This document shows, one piece after another, positions 13,008 through 25,100 of a stretch of 64,000 nt of DNA; position 1 is the stretch's first letter, and every line of letters starts with the position of its first letter. The position numbers and the translations under genes were made by a program. The notes under the pieces were generated by a model. That model worked only from the letters and a program-made list of their open reading frames with translations, ran no database searches and was not told the origin of the DNA. Source of the DNA: Symsagittifera roscoffensis (Eukaryota; Xenacoelomorpha; Acoela; Convolutidae). The stretch spans positions 20,355,994 through 20,419,993 of the forward strand of contig NC_087071.1 in the NCBI RefSeq assembly GCF_963678635.1, read 5' to 3'.

Positions 13008-13871
13008 CTAGTCATCACATTCCAAGTTTTCGCCTGGTTCTATTGTAACGTCCAGGAACTTCGTCAGCTGCTTCGAGAACTTTTCCGCATCCGCCTGTAT
13101 TTCCCCTGCGTTGCGATCGAACGCTTCTTTCATCTTTTTGCGTAGTTCTGACTCTTTACAGAAAATCATGATTTCCGCCAAAGTTTTTGCGTTCTCGTTT
13201 TCCAAGCCACTATACCATTTTATTTTTTCGTCCAGAGCTTGCAGAGTTTTTTCTTTGGCTTTTCTCGGATCATTTTTAAATTTCTCCAAAAATGAAAACT
13301 TCAACAAACGTGAAACACGAATTTCAGCTTGAGGAATTACTCTCAAGCTTGAATGATAAGTCTTCAAATCCGGACAACTTAGCAAGATTTCTTTCTCATA
13401 ATGTCGATATGTACTTTCTAGGTACTCTGGATCGCCTCTTGCAATCGCGCTAGTTTTTTCTTCCAAAATCTTCTTTAACGCGATCTCGAAATCAAGACCT
13501 CCGTATTCCACTAAGTGATCACGGATTACGTGCATTTCATTTTGCAAAAAATCCGCCCAGTCTTCTTTGAGAAATTCAATGAATTCTGTCAAAATGTAAA
13601 CTGAAAGTCCACTTTGTGGCAAGTTCGGAATATTTTCCAATTCATCCTTAGTCAATAATGAAAAGAACCTTGGCGGCATTCCTTGAATAGAAAACTTCAT
13701 TCGACTGATATCGGTCACATCTTCTGTGAAAGTATATGTGACATACTGCTTGTTACCGTACAAGGCTTGATCGATTTGCCTTTGCTCGTGTTGCTCTTGG
13801 CGTAAAGGGATTTTGAAATCTATCTGTTCATTTCTATACGCGTCGTCAATTTTTATGGCTGCTTGTGTATC
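13008..13871 (-). CDS. Probable terminal exon of an unknown helical protein
   Basis: A minus-strand frame of about 287 codons ends at the stop at 13008-13010. It has no ATG near its start. The best acceptor is TTGCATTTAG, giving an exon starting near 13871 in phase 1; an alternative AG lies 12 bases further in. The protein is charged and looks mostly alpha-helical, with Lys/Glu-rich heptad-like stretches in the last third and the C-terminus NLECDD. I recognise no family. It could be the last exon of the SH2-ZU5 gene upstream on the same strand, but that gene's sixth exon ends in phase 0, so a missing exon with length 3n+1 would be needed. It could equally be a separate gene whose first exons I did not find. 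Confidence 0.6.
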   Translation of the reverse strand, partial: DTQAAIKIDDAYRNEQIDFKIPLRQEQHEQRQIDQALYGNKQYVTYTFTEDVTDISRMKFSIQGMPPRFFSLLTKDELENIPNLPQSGLSVYILTEFIEFLKEDWADFLQNEMHVIRDHLVEYGGLDFEIALKKILEEKTSAIARGDPEYLESTYRHYEKEILLSCPDLKTYHSSLRVIPQAEIRVSRLLKFSFLEKFKNDPRKAKEKTLQALDEKIKWYSGLENENAKTLAEIMIFCKESELRKKMKEAFDRNAGEIQADAEKFSKQLTKFLDVTIEPGENLECDD

Positions 13872-13908
13872 TAAATGCAATTTTTGACGATATTGTATTG
13901 ACGTCGAT

Positions 13909-13931
13909 GGGGGGGTGGGGGGGGGGGGGGT
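13909..13931. repeat. Poly-G tract
   Basis: Run of G broken by single T residues just upstream (on the minus strand) of the long exon at 13008-13871. Low-complexity sequence; length may be unreliable in the assembly. Confidence 0.9.
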
Positions 13932-15871
13932 GTTTTAGTATAATTTTTAGGTTGTTCTAATTAACGTGGCCAATCCTAAACAAACATTTTTTTCATCATA
14001 TTTTTTGCACTATCTGAAAAATTGATTTCCTAAGCTCAAAGTCAAACAACGCATGCTATAAATAAGTGAAAATACTGGGGTTTAAAAAATGCCAGTTTGA
14101 AGTTTGACCAATAAGGTAAGTAATTAATGCGCGTTAATTGCCAGTTGCCTTTAAAAGCGTAGCTTGTGCGGCCGATCAAGTTGTTTTTATAACTTGTTTC
14201 TGGATAGGTGTATGACACTTTGTACTTGACATTGAGTTTGACTGGACATTGTACGTGTGATCAACAACAGAAAATTAAGTAAAGTTTGAAAAATTTGACT
14301 ATTAAAAAAAACTACTGCACACAGCTGAAATGGCAGGAGCAAAACCTGATACCGACAGCTTTGTTACATGAAACTCACGTTGAAATGAATTTTTGTGAAA
14401 GGGAGTTTTGATTTTTTATTTAAAATACAGACCCAAGGGCAGTTATTTTTCAATAATAAAAGATACTGCACTCATTCTTTTTTTTGCGAAGGAGGGCCTG
14501 ATTTCTCAGTGTTTCATAACACAATGCTTCAAATATACTGGTCATGAAAAAGTGGCCACTGATCAGGACCTGAAGCAGCGATAATTATTTTATGCAAATT
14601 GCAGCACTGAACCATGGATAATTTGAGGTGATAGTGGCTATTCTGAAAAACAGCGCCGATTCAAAGATAAGACACCGATAACTTTAAAATTCATTGCCTT
14701 TTTAAAGACAATTCAGCGCTAATTCACCGATGGGAATTCCAGCGCTGATTCAAAGATAATTCATACTGCTGTGTAAGTAGCACAGAATTCTCCGAACACA
14801 TTTAAAAAAAACTACGAAAAAAAAATTTCAACTTTTTTTTCAATCTATTGCTGTCGCTTTCTGTTCATTATGTGATGAAAAAACTACACATATAAACAAA
14901 AAACTAATAAAAATGCTTTTTGACAACGGTTGTTCTCAAATTAACAGGAAAATAATGGAAAAAGAAACGAAAATTAAATTCTTATGTTTTTTTCTTTAAT
15001 TTTGCAAAATAACTTGAATTTTTTCGGAAAATTTTCTTGCCAAGCATACGCTAAATCAAACTTCTAAAACTATTTTTAGTTTTGTTATTTGAAACTTAAG
15101 TTACCAATGTTTTAAAACAATTGTTACTCGATCGCTATAACAATTGTTACTCGATTGCTCGAAATTAGACTAAAATTCACAACTTTCAAACCGATTTTTC
15201 TTGATTCTGAAATAATTTTTGACATTTTTGAACATTCATTCAAATTATGACTGAGCGGGCTTCAAAATTTTATATCATGCAACCAATTCTGATGATTATT
15301 TGTGGAATCTGATATGCATGAAAAACAAAAAACTTTACAGAAAAAAAATTAAAACACCCAAATACAAAGTTGCTCTCCATTTTCAATGATCCGAGCAAAA
15401 AAAATTTCTAAACAATTCGTAGTAACTTACAAAATACAGAGTTCAAGTTGAAGAAAAAGCTGGTATTTAATCTAATTAAAACTCTCAAAGATTTTTTTTA
15501 CAATGAAATGAACCTTTGGAAGGGTAAACGATTTTTTTTGAATTTTGCAATGAAAAAACTTCAGATTCAGATTGCTGAAACAAACTACCAGCAAAGCTTC
15601 TGGTCTACACTTCGAAGTGTATTATCATGATATTTACTTAAGCTTAACAAAAGTCCTAGATAAAATTATATTATAGAAAAAAAATTGGGAATTCCATGAT
15701 ATTTCAAAATACAAAAATCTGAGTACAACCATTGATTCTAGTCGCCATAATCGTTGAAGCTATCTGGCACCAAAATCTTTTTCGCTTTTGGAAATTAAAA
15801 TTAAGAAGGTTTCATGAACTAGGGGACAATGACTGCAATATCCTTCCTTAATGGAAGAAACGAATGCTTAC

Positions 15872-16171
15872 AACATTTTGACTTTCAAATAAAAGTGACT
15901 TGCCGTCAATGGTTATTGGGACTATCCCTTTCCGCTCCATCTGTTCAAAGCTTGCCTTGTCACTTAGATTAAAGTAGAACCAGTTAGGATTTACTCGAAA
16001 TGTCTCTGCTTCTTGGCAGTTTTGCAGTGGTCGACACTGGAACTCTAGCTCGTGAGGGTCTGATTTGTGATGTCTGTCAGTAAGCTGCTTCATTATGAAG
16101 AAAACAGCTGATGTGTCGAACAACAAACTCTCATCAAAGTGATTGAAGCTACGCAAACAATTGATGGCCGC
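15872..16171 (-). CDS. SH2-ZU5 gene exon 6 (possible UPA-like segment)
   Basis: Acceptor GGTTTCTAG, donor AATGTT|GTAAGC, exactly 100 codons, phase 0 at both ends. It contains an apparent hydrophobic core (SAVFFIMKQL, NWFYFNL). Position directly after the ZU5-like exon suggests UPA, but I see no diagnostic motif. Confidence 0.55.
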
Positions 16172-19100
16172 CTAGAAACCATTGAGCAAATATTCAACTT
16201 CTATTTTATAACTTATATTCACCATATTTGACAGCTACCCGGGTCGAGATCCCGCTCAAAAACCGCTCAAGATATGGGCGGTTTGAGCGGTTTTCCAGCA
16301 AGATTTGAGCGGTTTGACCGGTTTGAGCGGTTTTTTTGGAAAAACCGCTCAAACCGCTCAAATCTTGCTTAAAAAACCGCTCAAAAACCGATCATTTCTT
16401 GCGGTGATTTTTGAACGGTTTTTCAAGCAAGATTTGAGCGGTTTTAAGCGGTTTTTGAGAAGTTTAGCAGAAGTTTTGAATCTACTTGAAACTATGTTCT
16501 ACTATAGTAGAACTTAGATTCAAGTAGATTCAAAACTTCTTAAGTTTTTTTTACTAATTTATCATGAACCCATTTCCATCACCGCAATTTACGGTAATTT
16601 AACATCAGTACAATTTACCATAAAATATAAAAAAAAGTTTCTTACGATTGATGAAATGTTTAACCCAGAGCAAAAACAAGAATCATGACTGATTTAGAGC
16701 TAAAAGAGGAAGTAATTGACGGTAGCTAAGTTGAAATTAAAATGTATGGAGCTGAGAGAGGAGGTAGTTGACGGTAATTAAGTTGAAAACGAAAAGGTTT
16801 TGAGTTAAGAGTGAGGAATACCTTCAACTCAACTGTGTGGGTTTAACCAATCAGAACTGATTTTATTTATATGGTCTGTAATTGTGCCCAATAAGATTTT
16901 AGCTCCCTTTGTTAAAGTCATATCCAATCAGAAATGCAGTTCCAGTTTACGAAATTTTTAGACATTGTCAATTCCAATCACCAAAAGTGTTCAATTTCGA
17001 TCTGGTTGTCGTAACAATTATTGTAGGATTCTTCATAATACACATTGCCAAGTTGAAAATTTTGGAGCTTTATTATAACTTTTTTGATAAATTTTGCGAT
17101 GTCAACAATTTTGAAAGTTTCGAAATGGATACTGATTCTCTTTATTTGGCTTTGGGAGAAGAAGAGTTATAAGAATATGTTCTTCGCACCAAGCGAGCAG
17201 AATGGATTGAAAAGCGAAACAAAGACTGTCGAGACGATTATAAAGCAGATGCGAAAAACAGCTTTTTCCCCCGTACATGCTGCTCTAAACTTAAAAAAAA
17301 TGACAAGAGAGAACCAAAATTGTTCAAGGAGGAGTTCAGATGTACTGACATGTTGTGCCTGTGTAGTGAAACTTGTTGCTGCTACGATAGTAAAGGACTG
17401 AACATACGCGCATTAGAGGACTGGAGATGGCCCGATGGCAAAGTATTGACAAGTACTGGATGAGGCAGTGAAATTGAAGTCAACTATTAGAGGATTCAAA
17501 ACGATTAACCATGCAGTTGCAACTTCTGAACAAACTAAAAAAGGACTGAGCTATTTTTACCCTAAACGGGAAACTGAATGTGATGGAATATACACTAAAC
17601 GTCTAAATGTGTAAGAGATTATGTAGTAAAAATAATTACAATACTGTAAATTCAGAAAACTAATAAATAATCTTTGTAATTAATTTTCTTTCAAAAATTC
17701 TTTTTCAACGACAATTGATTGTTTTTTGATTCAGAAAAAGATTGGAATCTTAAGCATTGCTGTATCGGCAAAATCGGGCGCCAAAATTTTTTTTTCTCAA
17801 AAATACCATCTTACCATCTGAAACTCTGAAATCTTTTCCCCATGTTATTACATAAAGTTTAGACCCGATAGTCTATAGTCTATTTTAATAAATGAGGGTC
17901 TATGCCCCCAACCCCGGCTGAATCTACCCGATTTATACTCTTAACATAACTAGAACTCAAACCAATTCAAGGCCATCATCTTTTTCCCTCGTAATTCCAT
18001 GATAAAAACGTACGAAGAAACATAGTACGTTTTACTGTTAATATTGTTTGAGATGTTTTTTTTAATGTTTTTTTCAGAGAACTTAAAAATTTTATACAAT
18101 TTTCTGAGGGTATTTGCATAAAACTTTTATTCTGGTTTTAATTAAGTTCGTAATTCTAGATGTTTTAATTTTAAAAATATTTCTTGTTTTGCGATTATCA
18201 GGAAAACTTCAACGCAGCCGCGATGGTGCCTGTTGTAAACTTAGGCAGAAAACGGACTAGCAAAAACCTACTCAAAATACAAGTTCACCTAGACTTGAAA
18301 AATTGTCTACGCCGTGAGTTTATACTCCCTTACTGTTCATAGAAATATAGCTAAATTGGTAAGCTATTTACTGTTTACTAGTACTAGATATCTTTCATAC
18401 GGGTGAAATTCAAAAATCAACAGTAGACAAAACTTTTGATGAAATCTTTGACTGGAAAACTTTGAATAAGGTACAAGAAGGATAGTTCTCTCAAGACTTC
18501 GCTTTGATAAAGGCGGGCAGTCTGTAAATGAAAACATCTTTAGGTGCATGAAGAACTAATGTGATTATTTTTTGCAATCATAAACGCAAAACAAGCTTCA
18601 AATTAGTTTGAAAAAACTTACCATTTTCATCACAGCAACCGGCGAAAAGCTGAATGCTCTGATGACAACAAATTTTTCTTCAATTTCAAGTTGTTTTCTT
18701 TGTGTCACAATGCAGTTCAATCCTGAAAGGCTTGGATAAACTCTCTTGAAAGGAAGTTTCACCATTACGGTCCGAAGAAAATCAGCGTGGTTTTGAGACG
18801 ATATGAAAACAACCGGAGTTATCAATTCGTCGCCATCTTGGAGTTTTATTACATCCTTGTCGGGAAGCATGATTTCAATTGTCAAAGTTCTTTCTCCCAA
18901 CACACAGTCTTCTGGGAAGTGAAACTCAACAAAATCAGAATGATACAGGGAATCAGAGTTCTCCCAATTCATTTTAAATTGTTTTCCTTCCTTGTTCAAT
19001 TTGAATGTCATTGATATGTTTCTGCTGCACTGATTCTGAAGATTTCCACATGCTACAAAAAAACTGAAAGCACTTGAAGAAAGTTGGTTGAGAAAACAAG

Positions 19101-22100
19101 AAAATTAACAAAAACTAACAAAACAGATCAAGCTGCCCTTTGCACGTCAAATGAATCAGAATTTGAATTCATAAAATCAGTTTGACTAATTTAATATCAT
19201 GAGCAATTTTGAACGCATTTTCAGAAGCTTCTTCATTTGCTAAGTGTTTTGAAAAAACTGAATCGTGTTTTTATGTCGATACTCTACTGACATTCTTTTT
19301 TCATTTTGATGAATAATTCATTTCGCTCGGATCGTTTTTTTAAACATTTATCAGCACTATAACACGTTGCTCGACAAATTGAGTTTATCAAAATGGTTGA
19401 GAAACGGAATTTTTTTGGTTGTGTTAGAACATTGAAACAGAAGCAAACGAAACTTCCCAAAAATTGTGCTACAGCACAAATAGCACAAAACCAAAAAATA
19501 CATATTTGAAGAAAAAAACTACATCTACAAATTATACAAACTATCTACAAACTATAACTATTCTACAAATATATATCTCAAATAGTTTTCAGTTCGAAAA
19601 AAGTCTAGAAGCTCAGAGCCGATCGTTAAGTTGGCGGAGAAACAAAGTTTGCCAAGCGACTTTGGGCAGATAAAGCTTTAAAAGTTTAAGAATCCAAGTT
19701 GTTACGTCCCCCGAAGCTCAAAAACCCATGAATGATTGTTTTCGCCCCTTAAATGGCCTATTATGAGTTAACTAAGCCAATGTTACCAACGCCGTAATAA
19801 TTTAGGGCTGATAACTTTAAAAGCAAAAACGCAATAAGAAATCTGAAATTATTCATAACTTTGAAACTCAATTACCTGCCTCTAAACGAGGCAAATGCAA
19901 AAAAATGTGAAAGGGACCTGATCTTTCCAAAACATCATCCTATGCAACCTAAGCAAGAAAAAACTAGACAAACTGCAGTCGACAAATCAAGTTTTAAACA
20001 ATTTCAAACTCCAGAGATGGAAAGAAGCAAGGTCCTGGTCCGACCAGGATTGAAAACTTTATCACTAGGTGGTCAAATCAGAAAAAAGACCGTTTTCTAC
20101 AAATTGGTAGACTTTTTCCGGAGCAATCTTGCGTAGGCTTCAGCTTAAAAATAAAAAATAATTGAAAGATAAGCTAACACTCAGATAATCTTCGATAGAC
20201 TCGATGGGTACAAAGTCTAGTTCCTGATTATAAGTACAATTAACCTCATTCTGATAGTTTTGCTGAATGACAAAATTTCACGCTCTTTAATGATGCATCT
20301 AACCAGCATTCAATGTATCGTCCTAGTCTTCTCTTAATACGCAAAAATGACGTCCAATCGGCCTTGTTATTGTTCCGACTTTCGATACGAAAGTAACGGA
20401 ATATTTGTGCTCGGGGTGGGTTTTTTTTTCTTCAGTCAAATTTCGACTTTTTAAATAGCCATTTTTGACGGAATTTTTTTATACCATTCGAAAGCTATTG
20501 CTATCTTGAGCTCAAATTTGAAAAGATATTTTACTTGTGATCATTTTTCGTAAAGTTATAGATAGGGGTTTAAAGTTTGCGATTTTGGCCAATTTGGGAC
20601 AATTAACGCGCGATATATTTCGCGCTATTAACGCGTAAGTGGAGAGTTAAGCCGTCTTAGAACCGTTCCAAATTGATTGAAAGAAGCTTATTTGCCATAA
20701 TTTATTTGTTACAAGGAGCGAAATCGATCCCTTTGTACTTTATATGGCGTGTGGGGGGTAGATTTTCATCTAAAAAAATTCAAACTTTAGAAAAAAAAAT
20801 TTTCATTTTATTTTATTACATTTAACTTTTTGATGTTATTATTGCTCCAGAAACCTTAAAAGGAAGTCGAAAAATTCAGGGCTTCGCCCTGATACGAGCA
20901 GTCATGTTCATTTTAGGAAAACTAAATTTCGTTTAAATCTCAAAGAAAATATCAGAAAGTGTTTTTTCTTTGTGTTTGATGGGATGTTTCAAATAATTAT
21001 TACAACGTAAATTGTTTTGTCTTTGAAATTTAATAATCCTAGGTTTTTTCCAGTCAATTTTTATCTATCATTTAAAAAAAAAAACAATTTCACGAGGAGA
21101 AAAAAGATTGCGTTTTTTCCACAACTAATTTCAGATGTCATCAGACACAAGCTATCAAATTGAATTTACCAAACCGGGCTTGTAAGCATTTTTTGAGTCT
21201 TATCGCTAAACTTTAAACGAAAATGCGTGACTCAATCACCTTGATTACTTATTTATGCAAGCTCCTAAATTTTGAAAAGGCATCAAAAATGGAATTTTAG
21301 ATACCTTAAACAAAAAACAGAAGAATTTTTTCTGTTCTGATCATCTCGCTAAAAGTTCAGAAAATAACTATGGTACAGGGCTATGTTTTTTTTGCTCGAT
21401 ATTGATTTTTTTGCTCGATATTGTTTTTTTTGCTCGATAGTGATAAAATGTTACTTTGTTGTAGCTAATTCTAAGTTAAAACTATTAAAAAGAATAAGAA
21501 TTAAGATGAATTAGTCGGTAAGTTAAAACATTAAAACAGTGAGAGATCATTCTCTCCGCCGGAGAGAATGGCTAATGAAGGTCATAACTAAGTGACCAGT
21601 TAATTAAATAAGTATGTTTAGCAATAATTGCAAAACCTGATGTAAAATCACAACATTCCCTTAAGCAGGAAAAAATTTAAATTGCAATATAGTAATGCAC
21701 AATAACTAACTATGACTGACTCCTTTCTCCCCCTTTAAGGACGAGGAAAGAAAATTAAAGCGCCTTAAGATGAGGTACTAACACTAAGTAAGCTCCACTA
21801 GTGTTAAATGACAGCAACAAAGGTTATCCAGATTCCGATGGATAAGGGTTATGTTAAGATGAGATAAAGGCATCACGTTTTGGCACAACGCTGAATTTAG
21901 GACCACGTTTTATGAGTGAGGTCATGGTTTATAATGCGCGAGTGAAGAGGATATGATTTAAAGAAATTATGGGAGCAACAGATGATAATTTCTTTTGTAG
22001 GGTGAAATTTATCCGAAGGATAAAGTTGTCGAATTTAGCAAACACATTTTGGTAACTGGAAAATTAGCACCGGTTTACAAGGTAAAATGCGTAGATAGCA

Positions 22101-25100
22101 CATAATTTTAATGGAGTTGATCTTGGTTTGTAAAACACAAACTGGAGTGAAGGCGAATTAAAGAATTTAGGAAAACACGTGAAGATGTCTTCTTTTTACT
22201 ACATGAAATTTTATCCGCAGGGTTAAGTTCTTAAGTTTAGTGAACGGCCGTTAATATCTGAATGTTAGCACCGGTTTACTCAGTAATGTGTGTTATTTGG
22301 TAAGCCAGAATATCAGATTAAAGTATATCTAAGTGGTTATAAAGTTTTATAGTCTTTTAAAAAGTTTTCGAGTTCAGTGTTGAAAAGTTCACTATCAAGA
22401 TCGGAGTGGTCGCCGAAATTTGCTATTTCCATTCTCAGTGATTCATCGGTTGATGAGTTTGACATTTGATCTGATGAAGATGATGAATCTGAATCTAGAA
22501 CAATTAACTCCGCCGGATTCGTCTTGTTGATTGTCTCATGTGGTTCCTCAATCTCTAACACAATAGGCTCGGCCGCCGAACCAGAGGCTTCTTGGACACT
22601 CTCTACGGCATCAATAAAGTAACGTTGACCATAAAATTTTGGTGGGCCGACATTTCTACTAGAACGACGGATAGTAGCAGGAATTTTACCGGGTATTATG
22701 GCAGGACTGTTGGATATAGTGCACTCATCCGTTGAGTCACTTATCTCATACACCGGAAAGTCTGTGTTTGAGTCGGTCTCCGTCGGATTATGCTCAACTT
22801 GTAAGTCATTTTGTCCAATGGTGTCGTTTTCCCCTCCCTGATTTGCGGTTCTCTGATCCGCCGAGTTAGATGTTCGGCTGGCTGGCACTATACTTATTGG
22901 GCACTCATATGATTGCTCCATGGGTTGTTCACTGATTGGGAAACTGTCGTTTTCTAAAATCTCAGATTTTATTTCAGGATTGGTTATAGTAGAATTAAAA
23001 CTATTTCCGATTGAGATGTGAGGTGTAAGTGAATCCGAAATAAAGCGCTCTCTGGCTACGTCTCTACAAGGAAAACCGCCCGCTATCCATTCCCATTCAC
23101 TAGTATCCGAAATATCCGAAGGAATTAGCATAGATTCATCCGAAGCGAGGTAACCTGGATGAGTTGGTGACTTCTTTGAGCGTCGTGTCTGTCTTCTTGT
23201 CGGGATGGATGATGATCCAGAAATGCGTGTCCTAGTTAGGTTATCGGATGATGTCGGGTCTAATTGTCTGGTCCTTCTTTTTGTTGACTTCTTGGGTTTT
23301 GGTTTTCTTTTTGAGCCTTCCAGTTTCTGACCTACTTCAACATTAGGGTTAGAAAAGTACGGTAATGAAATGTTTCCTCTAAAAGGTCTGATTTTATTTG
23401 AGGTAGAGATAGGAATCGCAATGTCGGATTTTCGTATTATTTTTCCGTCGGATAACTTAACTGTCGAAGTCGAAGAATTTATAATTCTTTTGTTTAGTTC
23501 TTTATAAAAACAGTCTCGGTTGATATTACCATTAGTTTTCCGAAGGATTTTACCTTTAAAAGGGCTTTCGATTGGTATTCTGTTTTGAGTCATTTTCGAG
23601 GATGAAGCATAGTCTGTATCGTAGCCTTTTTCAGTCGGATTTTGGTTCTTCTTCGCAATCAAATCGTCCTTGTATCCGTCCTCTATTCTATCATCCGCGT
23701 TCCAATCCTTAGCTCGATCCTTAGACAATATTGATTTCCCTTTGTCTAAAATTCCAAAGGAAGGTTTACCCGAAGCTAATTGTTTCCAAATAGTATTTGG
23801 TTTTCTGTTATAGTGGATCTCGAAAGGTGAGCATTTAATTTTTGATTGGAAAGTAGAACGTAGGTTCCAAATGATTTTTGAAACGGCATTTTGCAGTGTG
23901 GTTTTATGATGTTCTTTTGAGATAGCCAGTAGTTTGACTTTTACAGTGTGTACAAGTTTTTCGACTAATCCGTTGGAACGGTGATCGCCTACTGTACAAA
24001 AGATTATTTTGATGTTGTTAGAATCGCAGAATGATTTGAAGTCTTGACTTGTAAAGCAAGTAGCATGATCCACCCTTATAGAATAAGGTATCCCGTGTAA
24101 GAATATGTAGTCTTGTAAAAATTCTATAACTGTCTTTGAAGAGGTAGATGATGTAATTTTTGCCGACGGAAATTTAGAAAATCTGTCAATACAAAGTAAA
24201 ATGTATTTATTTGACCCCCAATAAGAATCCAAAGGACCCGCGAAATCTAAATTAAGTTCTTCATTTGGTTCTGATAATGGAGGAAGTTCACTAATTTGTG
24301 AATTAGGAATAACTGATTTTATATTCTTACCCGCCGATGTACACTCTGAGCAATTAATTCCATGAAAGTAGATTTGTCTGTTAATGTGGGGCCACCAAAT
24401 GTAGTGGGCCAAATATTTCATTCCGAATTGACCTGGATGTGTTTCGTGGAGGGTCTTCATCATCGCGTTTCGTAGGGTAAATGGAATAACGAGTTTGCCG
24501 TCCATGTAAAGTAATCCATCGGATTCGTGAAGGTCTCGGGTGAAATGTTTGAAATAAGGAGAATCCGCATTAATCTTCTCCACCTTATTTTGAAGTGCTT
24601 TAACAATAGGGCTTAACATGGGATCGTCTTCTGTCAAGAGAGCCACTAACTTGGCGTTAAATAAAATATTTAAATCCAAGGGTCGATCCGGCAACTTCAA
24701 GTTTTCACGGTATTTTTTAACGAGATTGATATGATTTGGTAAAAGTTTGAATTCTAAATCTACGGAAATACCGGAAGTGGTGGGATTAATTACAATATTC
24801 TTATTATTCATATTAACAGTATCTACAATTTTTTTATCTACAGGTGAATTAATTAGGCTACAATTAAGAATTAAAAAATAAAGAAATGCGGAATTTGAAA
24901 TGGAAATAATTAAAGTATTTGTGTTGGAATAATCCGTTGGAATACAATTTGAGGTACAAAATTCTGTTCTTCTGTGATTGAATGAGCAAATTGGAAAAGA
25001 CGAGCTAATAAGTTTTAGTACTGCTGCTATTAGGTAATTACGTAATAAGACGTAGTCGGAATTTTCCAGATTGAGACCAATGGCTGAGCAAGTAGTTCTT

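Noticed and set aside
16305-16517. 70-codon frame over the GAGCGGTTT cluster
   Set aside because: Produced by the repeat itself.
19861-20136. Open plus-strand frame of 91 codons
   Set aside because: No recognisable domain, antisense within an intron; contains a short palindrome CCTGGTCCGACCAGG.
20860-20903. Hammerhead-like CTGATACGAG at the end of the dispersed repeat
   Set aside because: Lacks the CUGAUGA and GAAA core in the needed arrangement.
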